In this document: positions 1 through 7,858 of the stretch, piece after piece
How positions within the stretch are numbered: position 1 is the stretch's first letter
How the letters are laid out: every line of letters begins with the position of its first letter
Source: CANLBN01 sp034111645
Lineage (GTDB): Bacteria; Pseudomonadota; Gammaproteobacteria; Pseudomonadales; Cellvibrionaceae
DNA: 64,000 bases
Direction: 5' to 3'
NCBI GenBank assembly: GCA_034111645.1
Contig: JAWUWW010000042.1
Location: 1 to 64,000, forward strand
Made by a program: the position numbers and the translations under genes
Notes under the pieces: generated by a model
Database searches by the model: none
The model's input: the letters and a program-made list of their open reading frames with translations, nothing else
Told to the model about the DNA's origin: nothing

Positions 1-2
1 CG

Positions 3-560
3 TTTGCAGTGCGTCAACGATCTTATAAAGAGCAACGCATAGAAGGAGTGCCTAAACATACTGTCGATGTGCCAGAGTCGGCTTTAAAGCGAATTCGTCA
101 AGAGGTTAAGTTGACTAAAGAGGCGCGAGAGGCAGATTCTACACGACAAGATTTTTTGCAAAAGTTTGAGTGGCCGGCTAAAGGTATCATCTCTGGTGTT
201 TACGGTAGTCGACGCGTCTACAATGGTCAGCCGCGTCGACCTCATTTTGGTGTCGATATTGCGGCTCCTCAGGGTTCTTTGGTGTCGGCACCCGCTTCGG
301 GCAAGGTGTTGGTAACTCATGATAATATGTATTTTTCGGGTGGTACCTTAATTGTTGATCACGGTCACGGCGTTACATCGACGTTTATTCATCTCCATAA
401 AATTTTGGTTAAAGAGGGCGATAACATAGTGCAGGGCCAGCCAATTGCCGAGATCGGTTCTACCGGACGTGCAACAGGGCCGCATTTAGATTGGCGCATG
501 AACTGGTTTACACAAAGATTAGATCCTCAATTATTGATGGATGGCTTGCCAGAAAAATAA
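3..560 (+). CDS. M23 family (LytM-type) metallopeptidase, 5' end cut by window
   Basis: The reading frame is open to the left edge, so the N-terminus (probably signal peptide and linker) lies outside. The visible part is a complete LytM/M23 zinc endopeptidase domain: HFGVD supplies the first His and Asp ligands, FIHLHK and GPHLDW the later His residues, and the G-rich strands between them fit the family. Members cleave peptide cross-links of peptidoglycan in the periplasm or act as degenerate activators of amidases; here all metal ligands look intact, so catalysis is likely. A GTG at position 9 could be read as a start but nothing supports it. The domain ends close to the C-terminus, as in single-domain M23 proteins. 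Confidence 0.88.
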   Translation, partial: FAVRQRSYKEQRIEGVPKHTVDVPESALKRIRQEVKLTKEAREADSTRQDFLQKFEWPAKGIISGVYGSRRVYNGQPRRPHFGVDIAAPQGSLVSAPASGKVLVTHDNMYFSGGTLIVDHGHGVTSTFIHLHKILVKEGDNIVQGQPIAEIGSTGRATGPHLDWRMNWFTQRLDPQLLMDGLPEK

Positions 561-724
561 ATCAATACTGAGTGATCATAATTTGATAATCGTGCTAGTG
601 TAATATCACGTATTTATAATAAATAGTTAATATTAACTAATAAAAAGCATTTGCTGGCAGTGCTTAAAGGTAAAACCTGTTTATATAAAAGCACTCAAAA
701 TAATTAACAGAGTAAGACAAAGCG

Positions 725-919
725 ATGGATAAAAAATTATTAAACTTATTGGTGTGCCCTGTTACAAAAGGGTCGCTCAAATACGATAAAGAGAATCAAG
801 AATTAATCGCTACCTCTAGTGGTTTAGCTTATCCTATTAGGGATGATATACCCGTCATGCTCGAGTCCGAGGCGCGTGAATTAAGCTCTGAAGAAAGAGA
901 GGCTTGGGCAAAAATATAA
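725..919 (+). CDS. Trm112/UPF0434 (YcaR-like) small protein
   Basis: A 64-residue protein with the typical opening MDKKLLNLLVCPVTKG and the conserved block LAYPIRDDIPVMLESEAR. Family members are small zinc-ribbon-like proteins; in eukaryotes and archaea Trm112 activates methyltransferases, while the bacterial role is unsettled. In E. coli YcaR the motif is CPVC, whereas here the second Cys is Thr, so zinc binding by that pair is doubtful. It is usually found between lpxK and kdsB; here it precedes a HIT gene by 46 bases, which may form a short operon. Start is the only ATG that gives the full family N-terminus. Confidence 0.85.
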   Translation: MDKKLLNLLVCPVTKGSLKYDKENQELIATSSGLAYPIRDDIPVMLESEARELSSEEREAWAKI

Positions 920-965
920 TTGTTAGCGCTACCTAAATTCTCCCTTAAATAATAGCGAGCTAGTT

Positions 966-1316
966 ATGTCTGAAGAGACTATTTTTACCAAAATTATTAA
1001 TGGCGACATTCCGTCTAAAAAAGTCTATGAAGACGACGATTGCATTTGTATTCACGATGTATCGCCACAAGCTCCTGTGCATTTGTTGATGATTCCTCGC
1101 AAGCCTATTGCGCGTATAGTCGATGCGAGCTCAGAAGATAAAGCCCTATTGGGTCATATGATGTTAAAAATTGGTGATATTGCGCGCGATTTAGGCATCG
1201 ATGATGCCTTCAGAGTGATCGTTAATAATGGGGCTAATGCCGGTCAGACCGTTTTCCATTTACATTTTCATATCCTAGCGGGCAAAAGCTTTGCAGAGCA
1301 AAAAATGGTTCTTTAG
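966..1316 (+). CDS. HIT family purine nucleoside phosphoramidase (HinT-like)
   Basis: A 116-residue histidine-triad protein. The catalytic signature HLHFH lies near residues 98-102, and the N-terminal TIFTKIINGDIPSKKVYEDD is the classic HinT start. HinT enzymes hydrolyse adenosine 5'-monophosphoramidates and acyl adenylates in the cytoplasm as homodimers. The length matches E. coli HinT (119). It follows the Trm112-like gene on the same strand and is separated from alaS by about 380 bases, so alaS probably has its own promoter. Confidence 0.93.
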   Translation: MSEETIFTKIINGDIPSKKVYEDDDCICIHDVSPQAPVHLLMIPRKPIARIVDASSEDKALLGHMMLKIGDIARDLGIDDAFRVIVNNGANAGQTVFHLHFHILAGKSFAEQKMVL

Positions 1317-1699
1317 TATTTGTTGCCGATGCTTATCAAAAAATTGAGTAACGCTTTTTTAGATATTTAAGATTAAGAAAACATTTTATCGGCTTGCATT
1401 AGGGCAACTTACTGCCTAAATTTTAGTGGCAGAAAATGATTTGGGTATGAACTTAGTTTGAAATGACTTTTCGGTTTACTTTTTTTAACTACCTTTATAT
1501 TTTCTGCGTTAAAGTCTGTATTTTTTACTGTTTAATCTATTCTAATGTCACCACGTTTGTTACCAAGTTTGATAATCACCTCATTTATAGCCTTATATAG
1601 CCACTCAAAGCAATTGTTGCTTGATTCTACATAGATTGTCACTGCATGCTTGGTTTATAATCGTTGCCTTATTTTACTAACAGCTAATGAAAAATTGAT
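1317..1699 (+). promoter_or_regulatory. alaS upstream region with a consensus -10 box
   Basis: No gene is seen in this 383-base AT-rich gap. A perfect TATAAT lies at 1656-1661, 38 bases before the alaS ATG, and is the best -10 candidate. The best-looking -35 (TTGTCA, 1636-1641) is only 14 bases upstream, so the -35 assignment is uncertain. Nothing resembling a T-box or other riboswitch could be recognised. Confidence 0.45.
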
Positions 1700-4336
1700 A
1701 TGACTAACCCCTATTCTAATAGTGCTGATCTACGCGAAGCATTTTTAAGCTTTTTTGAATCTAAGCAACATACTCGTCTACCCAGTAGTTCTCTTGTGCC
1801 TGGTAATGATCCTACGTTGTTATTTACCAATGCGGGTATGGTTCAGTTTAAAGATGTGTTTTTGGGCGATGATCAGCGCGATTATTGTCGAGCGGTAACG
1901 TCGCAACGCTGTGTGCGTGCTGGGGGTAAACATAACGATTTAGAAAATGTTGGCTATACCGCTCGTCACCATACATTTTTTGAGATGCTGGGTAACTTTA
2001 GTTTTGGCGATTACTTCAAAAAAGAGGCCATTCATTTTGCGTGGGAGTTTTTAACGGGTAAACAATGGTTGGCAATTCCCGCAGATAAATTAACGGTTAC
2101 TGTCTATGCCGATGACGACGAAGCCTTTGCTATATGGGAAAAAGAAATAGGCGTACCTGCAGAGCGCATCATTCGTATTGGTGATAATAAAGGCGCTAAG
2201 TATCAGTCGGATAATTTTTGGGCAATGGGCGATACCGGTCCTTGTGGCCCTTGCTCTGAAGTGTTTTATGATCATGGTGCCGATATTTGGGGTGGTTTGC
2301 CCGGCACACCCGAAGAAGATGGCGATCGCTATATCGAGATTTGGAATCTCGTCTTTATGCAGTTTAATCGCACTAGTGATGGTGTTATGCATTCATTACC
2401 TAAGCCATCTGTCGATACTGGCATGGGACTCGAGCGCATTGCAGCGGTATTACAAGATGTTCATAGCAACTATGAAATCGATATGTTTGTTAATCTTCTT
2501 AGCGCTGTCGCTGAAGTAACACACGCAACAGATAATGATGATAAATCATTGCGAGTCATCGCTGATCATATTCGTTCTTGTGCTTTTTTAATTGTCGATG
2601 GCGTTATACCGGCTAATGAAGGGCGTGGTTATGTGTTGCGTCGGATTATTCGTCGAGCGGTTCGTCATGGACATAAGCTTGGCCAGACAGATGTATTCTT
2701 TTATAAGTTGGTTGGCGCTCTTGTTAAAGAAATGGGTGATGCCTATCCAGAGCTAAAAACACAGCAGGCGCAAGTCGAAAAAGTATTATTAGCAGAAGAA
2801 CAACAGTTTGCTAAAACCCTAGAAAAAGGCTTAGCCGTATTAGAGTCGGTGTTAGTTGATATTAAGGGCACAGAAATCCCCGGAGACATTGTCTTTGCTC
2901 TTCACGACACCTATGGCTTTCCGACAGATTTAACTAATGATATCGCACGCGAGCGCAATTTAACCCTAGATATAGAAGGTTACGAGGCGCTTATGGCAGA
3001 GCAACGCACTCGCGCACGTGCGGCCGGCAAGTTTAAAGTCGATTATAACGATCAAATTCAAATCGACGGCTCAACACGCTTTATGGGTTACGAAAGTCTG
3101 CTTGATGAGGGCAAAATAACGGCTTTATTTAAAGATGGCCAGGCGGTTGAGCGCCTAGTAGAGGGTGATAAAGGCATTGTTGTGTTGAGCCAAACACCGT
3201 TTTACGCCGAGTCTGGTGGACAGGTGGGAGATGCTGGTTATTTAACCGCAGGTGAAAATCGCTTTGAAGTGGGTGATTGCCAAAAAAATGGAGATAATCA
3301 CTGTCATATCGGTCGCGTATTAAACGGTGCTTTATCTGTTGGAGATACTTTATTAGCGGACGTAGACAATAACTTACGTCAGGCTATTGTGCTAAATCAC
3401 TCGGCAACCCACCTTATGCATGCAGCATTGCGTAAGGTATTAGGTGAGCATGTGACCCAAAAAGGCTCGCTGGTCGATTCAGAAAAATTACGTTTTGACT
3501 TTGCTCATTTTGAAGTCGTAACCCATAAAGAGTTGCAAGAGATTGAGCAGCAAGTGAATGATGAAATACGTCGCAATACAGCTACCGATACTGAAGTTTG
3601 CTCAATGGAAAGCGCTAAAGATAAAGGCGCGATGATGTTGTTTGGCGAAAAATACGGCAGCGAAGTTAGAGTGCTGAGCATGGGTGACGGCTACTCTGTC
3701 GAGCTTTGTGGTGGCACACACGTAAAACGAACCGGTGATATTGGGCTGTTTCGTATTGTCTCCGAATCAGGTGTTGCCGCAGGTATTCGTCGTATAGAGG
3801 CGGTTACCGGCAAAAATGCGCTACAGCTTATCGATAAGCTCGATCAGCAAATGCAAAAAGCAGTACAAGTTGTTAAAGCTAATCCATCAAATTTATTAGA
3901 GAAGTTAGAGCAATTGATGGCGCTGACTAAAGAGCAAGAAAAACAACTATCTGCACTGCAAGCAAAAATGGCCAGTGCGGCCAGTGGTGATTTGTTAAGC
4001 CAAGTAAAACAAGTAGCTGGCATCAACGTATTAGCTTGTGAAGTCGATGGCGCTAATGCAAAAAGTTTACGTGAGCTTGCCGATTCGATTAAATCTAAGT
4101 TGCATAGCGGCGTATTTTTACTAGCGGCCAAGGATGACGAAAAAGTCTCTCTTATTGCCGGTGTGACTAAAGATTTGATTCCGCGCTTTAAAGCAGGGGA
4201 TTTAATGCGCGAAGTTGCGCCACTCGTTGATGGTAAAGGTGGCGGTCGACCCGATATGGCACAGGGCGCAGGCTCAAATACTGCGGGTATTAAAGATGCT
4301 CTGGCATTTGTAGAAAAGTGGGTTTCAGCAAACTAA
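1700..4336 (+). CDS. alaS: Alanyl-tRNA synthetase
   Basis: An 878-residue class II synthetase, close to E. coli AlaS (876). Order of parts: catalytic domain with motif 1 region RHHTFFEMLGNFSFGDYF (about residues 90-107), tRNA recognition region, editing domain with the zinc/His motifs HSATH (about 566-570) and CGGTH (about 672-676), and the C-terminal coiled-coil plus C-Ala domain ending in GGGRPDMAQGAG. It charges tRNA-Ala and clears Ser- and Gly-tRNA-Ala. It heads the conserved alaS-lysC-csrA-tRNA-Ser neighbourhood of gammaproteobacteria. All motifs are present and no frameshift is seen. Confidence 0.99.
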   Translation: MTNPYSNSADLREAFLSFFESKQHTRLPSSSLVPGNDPTLLFTNAGMVQFKDVFLGDDQRDYCRAVTSQRCVRAGGKHNDLENVGYTARHHTFFEMLGNFSFGDYFKKEAIHFAWEFLTGKQWLAIPADKLTVTVYADDDEAFAIWEKEIGVPAERIIRIGDNKGAKYQSDNFWAMGDTGPCGPCSEVFYDHGADIWGGLPGTPEEDGDRYIEIWNLVFMQFNRTSDGVMHSLPKPSVDTGMGLERIAAVLQDVHSNYEIDMFVNLLSAVAEVTHATDNDDKSLRVIADHIRSCAFLIVDGVIPANEGRGYVLRRIIRRAVRHGHKLGQTDVFFYKLVGALVKEMGDAYPELKTQQAQVEKVLLAEEQQFAKTLEKGLAVLESVLVDIKGTEIPGDIVFALHDTYGFPTDLTNDIARERNLTLDIEGYEALMAEQRTRARAAGKFKVDYNDQIQIDGSTRFMGYESLLDEGKITALFKDGQAVERLVEGDKGIVVLSQTPFYAESGGQVGDAGYLTAGENRFEVGDCQKNGDNHCHIGRVLNGALSVGDTLLADVDNNLRQAIVLNHSATHLMHAALRKVLGEHVTQKGSLVDSEKLRFDFAHFEVVTHKELQEIEQQVNDEIRRNTATDTEVCSMESAKDKGAMMLFGEKYGSEVRVLSMGDGYSVELCGGTHVKRTGDIGLFRIVSESGVAAGIRRIEAVTGKNALQLIDKLDQQMQKAVQVVKANPSNLLEKLEQLMALTKEQEKQLSALQAKMASAASGDLLSQVKQVAGINVLACEVDGANAKSLRELADSIKSKLHSGVFLLAAKDDEKVSLIAGVTKDLIPRFKAGDLMREVAPLVDGKGGGRPDMAQGAGSNTAGIKDALAFVEKWVSAN

Positions 4337-4533
4337 CAGTTGTTAACTATTAGCCTTATTAAGTAAAAACAATTAACTTTTAGGTGTTTTTAGTATTAAA
4401 TACGCGCCTTTTGCGGCTATAGTCATTTGTAATTATGCTATTTGATTAGTACATCTTGATGGGTATTGTCTAATTAGTGACTTAAAATAAGCGCTAGTTA
4501 TCTTTTCGGTTCATTAATCTAAAGGAATAAGTC

Positions 4534-5772
4534 ATGAGCCTCTTGGTTCAAAAATATGGTGGTACCTCGGTAGGTACAGCCGAAAAAATCCAAGCAGTTG
4601 CCGACAAAGTAGCGAAAGTAAGACGCTTAGGTGATGATGTGGTTGTGGTTGTCTCTGCCATGAGCGGAGAAACCAACCGACTTGTCAGTTTGGCAAATGA
4701 AATGCAAGCAAGCCCTGAGCCGCGAGAAATGGATGTCCTGTTATCGACAGGCGAGCAAGTAACCATTGCGCTTTTATGTATGGCGCTAAAGGCTCGCGGC
4801 TGCGATGCGCGCTCTTATACGGGTAGTCAAGTCAAGATAATAACTGACGATGCTCATACCAAGGCAAGAATACAATCGATTGATGAAGATAATATAAATG
4901 CCGACTTAAAAGCGGGTCGCGTTGTTGTGGTTGCAGGTTTTCAGGGTGTTGATCAAAACGGTAATATTACTACCCTAGGCCGAGGTGGTTCAGATACGAC
5001 AGCAGTTGCTTTGGCAGCAGCGCTTAAAGCTGATGAATGTCAGATTTATACCGATGTGGACGGTGTGTATACAACCGATCCGAGAGTCGAGCCTAATGCT
5101 CGCCGATTAGACAAAATTACTTTTGAAGAAATGTTAGAAATGGCAAGTCTAGGTTCAAAAGTATTACAAATTCGTGCGGTTGAGTTTGCCGGTAAATACA
5201 ATGTCCCTCTTCGAGTTTTGCATAGTTTTCAAGAGGGCTCAGGTACATTAATTACACTTGATGAGGAGTTAGGTCTTATGGAACAACCGGTGGTTTCTGG
5301 TATTGCATTTAATCGAGATGAAGCCAAAGTAACCATAAGAGGTATTCCTGATATCCCAGGTGTTGCTGCCAAGATATTAGCGCCTATAGGTGAGGCTAAT
5401 ATAGAAGTTGACGTTATTGTGCAAAATATAGCTGCAGATAACACCACCGATTTAACGTTTACCGTTAATCGTGGTGATATGGAAAAAGCTAAATCTGTTT
5501 TAGATAAAATAGCAAAAGAGCTCGGCGCTAAAGAAATTATCACTGATGATAGTATTGTTAAGGTATCAATTGTCGGTGTTGGTATGCGTTCTCATGCAGG
5601 TGTAGCGGTCACTATGTTTAAAGCCTTAGCTGACGAGAATATTAACATCCAAATGATAACTACATCTGAAATTAAAATTTCAGTGATTGTTGAAGCTCGT
5701 TATCTAGAATTAGCAGTGCGAAGCTTGCACGCCGCTTTTGGTTTGGATGAAAAAAAGAACACACCTAAATGA
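4534..5772 (+). CDS. lysC: Aspartate kinase, lysine-sensitive type
   Basis: A 412-residue single-domain aspartokinase that phosphorylates aspartate, the first step to lysine, threonine, methionine and diaminopimelate. The kinase domain starts with KYGGTSVG (residues 7-14) and includes the TTLGRGGSDTTAVALAAA loop; two ACT domains follow (about 265-340 and 345-410) for feedback control. This is the short Pseudomonas-type enzyme, not a fusion with homoserine dehydrogenase. An AAGGA ribosome site sits 8 bases before the ATG. Its place between alaS and csrA is a conserved arrangement. Confidence 0.98.
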   Translation: MSLLVQKYGGTSVGTAEKIQAVADKVAKVRRLGDDVVVVVSAMSGETNRLVSLANEMQASPEPREMDVLLSTGEQVTIALLCMALKARGCDARSYTGSQVKIITDDAHTKARIQSIDEDNINADLKAGRVVVVAGFQGVDQNGNITTLGRGGSDTTAVALAAALKADECQIYTDVDGVYTTDPRVEPNARRLDKITFEEMLEMASLGSKVLQIRAVEFAGKYNVPLRVLHSFQEGSGTLITLDEELGLMEQPVVSGIAFNRDEAKVTIRGIPDIPGVAAKILAPIGEANIEVDVIVQNIAADNTTDLTFTVNRGDMEKAKSVLDKIAKELGAKEIITDDSIVKVSIVGVGMRSHAGVAVTMFKALADENINIQMITTSEIKISVIVEARYLELAVRSLHAAFGLDEKKNTPK

Positions 5773-5773
5773 T

Positions 5774-5844
5774 CTAAAGTTAATAATGTTAGGTATGTAA
5801 AACCAATTATTTACGTATATGAATTTATTGTTGATTAACTTTAG
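5774..5844 (+). repeat. Inverted repeat downstream of lysC
   Basis: CTAAAGTTAAT at 5774-5784 and its exact reverse complement at 5834-5844 flank 49 bases of AT-rich DNA just after the lysC stop. The core AACTTTAG recurs at 5966-5973 in the csrA leader, so two alternative pairings are possible. There is no U-run typical of an intrinsic terminator. Confidence 0.5.
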
Positions 5845-5991
5845 CTACATCTTGCAAGCAAGTTACTTTATTGGGGTGATTTATAAGCTGTAGTTTTGAC
5901 GTGAATAACAACGAGTATAAAAATACAGGCTAGAAATAGCTTGTATGCAATTGAACAAGTTAACTAACTTTAGAGTAGAGCGGAGAAAGGA

Positions 5992-6183
5992 ATGCTGATA
6001 TTAACCCGTCGTGTAGGTGAAACATTAATGGTTGGGGACGAAGTAACCGTTACCGTATTAGGTATTAAAGGTAACCAAGTGCGTATTGGTGTTAATGCAC
6101 CAAAAGAGGTAGCTGTTCATCGTGAAGAAATTTACGCGCGCATCCAGCGTGAAAAAGACGAACCTGAAATCGGCAACGAATAG
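5992..6183 (+). CDS. csrA: Carbon storage regulator CsrA
   Basis: A 63-residue RNA-binding protein with the canonical MLILTRRVGETLMVGDEV start and the GVNAPKEVAVHREEIY core that forms the GGA-binding surface. CsrA dimers block or stabilise target mRNAs and control carbon flux, biofilm and motility. Two GGA triplets (5982-5984 and 5989-5991) overlap its own Shine-Dalgarno sequence, and a hairpin (5923-5931 pairing with 5938-5946) stands just upstream; both fit the autoregulation known for csrA in E. coli. It lies between lysC and tRNA-Ser as in related genomes. Confidence 0.98.
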   Translation: MLILTRRVGETLMVGDEVTVTVLGIKGNQVRIGVNAPKEVAVHREEIYARIQREKDEPEIGNE

Positions 6184-6316
6184 TTATTGTTTAAGTTATT
6201 TACGTAGAGTTCTTGTTTATAATTATTAATAAATTCCATCAATTATAATTGAATTTTGATTGATCATTTTTAGAACATTTATTAGTCATCCGCACTTCGT
6301 AATATGTCCTCTTTGA

Positions 6317-6376
6317 AAAACCATACTCTCAAATAGAATAAAAGCATTTATTCTATTTGAGACTTGTTGGTTTTTT
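6317..6376 (+). terminator. Intrinsic terminator after csrA
   Basis: A perfect 15-bp stem (6328-6342 with 6347-6361, loop AGCA) follows csrA. The flanks AAAAACCA and TGGTTTTT can extend the stem past an internal loop and supply a run of six T. It should isolate csrA from the tRNA gene. Confidence 0.75.
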
Positions 6377-6394
6377 ATAAAACTATGGTACTAT
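6367..6394 (+). promoter_or_regulatory. Candidate promoter of tRNA-Ser
   Basis: TTGGTT (6367-6372) and TACTAT (6389-6394) with 16-base spacing lie about 30 bases ahead of the tRNA. The bases after the -10 box (GCGCCGC) are GC-rich, like the discriminator of growth-rate-controlled stable RNA promoters. The call is by eye. Confidence 0.45.
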
Positions 6395-6423
6395 GCGCCG
6401 CTGTTTTAACGAACAGAAAATCC

Positions 6424-6513
6424 GGAGAAGTGGCCGAGTGGCCGAAGGCGCTCCCCTGCTAAGGGAGTATACCTTGATCGGTATCGAGGGTTCGAATCCC
6501 TCCTTCTCCGCCA
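6424..6513 (+). tRNA. tRNA-Ser (anticodon GCT)
   Basis: A 90-nt class II tRNA: acceptor stem GGAGAAG pairs with CTTCTCC, followed by the discriminator G and an encoded CCA (6511-6513). The anticodon arm CTCCC-CTGCTAA-GGGAG gives anticodon GCT, reading AGC/AGU. A long variable arm and the T-loop GGTTCGAATCC are present. The csrA-tRNA-Ser order is common in gammaproteobacteria. Confidence 0.97.
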
Positions 6514-6520
6514 TACAAAT

Positions 6521-6542
6521 ACCGCCGCAAGGCGGTTTTTTT
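6521..6542 (+). terminator. Intrinsic terminator of tRNA-Ser
   Basis: ACCGCC (6521-6526), tetraloop GCAA, GGCGGT (6531-6536) and a run of seven T (6536-6542). Compact and strong. Confidence 0.9.
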
Positions 6543-6720
6543 ATGTGCTGAGAATGAGGAAAGATGAGAACCCTGGTTCGACAAAATACCGGGTAGATTT
6601 TTGCTCCTGCAAAATCGACATTCGCGCCGTCCTTGGCGCTCGAGTATTTTGAACCGCTACAGCGCCGCGAAGCGGGCAAATACAAGGATGTATTTGAGTT
6701 AATCCCTCCTTCTCCGTCAT
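6543..6720 (+). repeat. Hairpin-array element ending in a copy of the tRNA-Ser 3' end
   Basis: Between the tRNA terminator and a second terminator lie several consecutive hairpins: 6597-6604/6609-6615, GCGCC 6624-6628/GGCGC 6635-6639, CCGC 6665-6668/GCGG 6672-6675, and CAAATAC 6677-6683/GTATTTG 6690-6696. At 6701-6716 the 16 bases AATCCCTCCTTCTCCG repeat the tRNA-Ser 3' end (6495-6510) exactly. It is locally GC-richer than the surroundings. It may be a remnant of an element that integrated at the tRNA, a dispersed tRNA-derived repeat, or part of a tRNA precursor. No coding capacity is credible. Confidence 0.6.
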
Positions 6721-6754
6721 CCATAAAAACCCCATGCAAGTGGGTTTTTTATGG
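6721..6754 (+). terminator. Second terminator-like hairpin after the tRNA-Ser element
   Basis: The arms starting CCATAAAAACCCC and ending TGGGTTTTTTATGG are almost perfect complements with a short GCAA-containing loop and a T6 tract. It is followed by about 190 bases of AT-rich non-coding DNA before the convergent diguanylate cyclase gene; a 9-bp hairpin there (6868-6876/6886-6894) may end the minus-strand transcript. Confidence 0.6.
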
Positions 6755-6940
6755 ATGCCAAAAATATGATCTCAGTTATTATCTTCTTTTTTGCGATATC
6801 TTTGTATATACCCTTTCAAAATGATTGGGTTTTATTATTTGTTAGATTATTCAATCGTTAAATAATCACTATTTATATTTACTTAATAAATAGTATAGAA
6901 TCGAAGTTGCCTAACGTTAAGTTAAGATCTTCAATTGTAT

Positions 6941-7858
6941 TTATGAAATAGGTTGATCTGAGATTTGCGAAGGCGCTAACAATAAGGTGGTTTTGTTTTT
7001 GCCAGAGTTTTTAGATGCGTAAAGTGCTTTGTCGGCAATATCAATTATTTCATAGTCACTTAAAGGGTTATCGTAGGAAGCCACACAAACCCCAATGCTA
7101 ACAGTGATTTTTTTGACTTTGCTATTAATGTACCGCATATTTTTATGAATTCTTTTGGCCGCTATCATAGCGCTATCCGCATCGACTTCTGGCAAAATTA
7201 TAACAAATTCCTCGCCACCAAAACGCGCAATTACATCGTCAACTCGTGCATTGCCCATTAAAATTTTGGCAAATTCTCTGAGGACGTTGTCGCCCTCTAT
7301 ATGTCCATAAGTGTCGTTCACTTCTTTAAAATCATCTAAATCAAGCATTAAAACAGCAAAGCTAACTTTGCGGCGACTCATTTGTTGACGGGTTATTGAC
7401 AGTCTTAGCTCCATCTCACGTCGATTGAAGCAGCCCGTCAATTCATCAGTTTTAGATAACTTCTTAAGTTGAGTATTACTTTCTTCTAATTGCTTTTTTG
7501 ATTGATTAAGAGAATTCAGTAATTCATCTTTAGATTTTGCAGAGAAACAACAAAAAATTAGTTTGTCGTTATTGTTATCGTCTCTTCGCGCAAAAATTAT
7601 CATTGGTATTTTTTGTTGGTCTGCGTTCAAAAAATTCAATTGCATTTCATCAATTTGGTTTTGATTGAGAAGAGAGGGCAAAACAATTTGTTGAAAAATA
7701 ATCTTTGAACCATTACTTAATAAGTTGTTAATAGAGCGATCAACTATCGCATCAATATCAAGCCCCATTTTTGACGCGAATGGTTTGTTGCAATAACTAA
7801 CGATACAAGAAGAGTCGATGATTAATACTCCACAGGGAAGTTGATCGAACTCATTCAT
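6941..7858 (-). CDS. PAS-GGDEF diguanylate cyclase partnered with an RsbQ-type hydrolase
   Basis: A 305-residue soluble protein: PAS domain at about residues 1-110 (LPCGVLIIDSSCIVSYCN opening), a coiled linker (about 112-135), then a GGDEF domain with the active-site GGEEF and, five residues upstream, RVDD, an intact RxxD inhibitory site. It should make cyclic di-GMP from two GTP, with product inhibition. No membrane segment is seen. Its start lies 8 bases inside the end of the upstream RsbQ-like gene, indicating translational coupling. In Bacillus, RsbQ works with the PAS domain of the phosphatase RsbP; here the PAS domain is joined to a cyclase instead, so the pair probably converts a small-molecule or energy signal into c-di-GMP. 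Confidence 0.92.
   Translation of the reverse strand: MNEFDQLPCGVLIIDSSCIVSYCNKPFASKMGLDIDAIVDRSINNLLSNGSKIIFQQIVLPSLLNQNQIDEMQLNFLNADQQKIPMIIFARRDDNNNDKLIFCCFSAKSKDELLNSLNQSKKQLEESNTQLKKLSKTDELTGCFNRREMELRLSITRQQMSRRKVSFAVLMLDLDDFKEVNDTYGHIEGDNVLREFAKILMGNARVDDVIARFGGEEFVIILPEVDADSAMIAAKRIHKNMRYINSKVKKITVSIGVCVASYDNPLSDYEIIDIADKALYASKNSGKNKTTLLLAPSQISDQPIS

Noticed and set aside
2090..2519. Open frames inside alaS on both strands
   Set aside because: Shadows of the alaS coding sequence with unconvincing composition.
6383..6739. Minus-strand open frame of 118 codons across tRNA-Ser
   Set aside because: It contains EGFEPS, a well-known false ORF produced by reading a tRNA-Ser or tRNA-Leu gene in antisense.
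6543..6754. Integron attC or IS element at tRNA-Ser
   Set aside because: No integrase or transposase, no paired simple sites; only the tRNA 3' copy and hairpins are seen.
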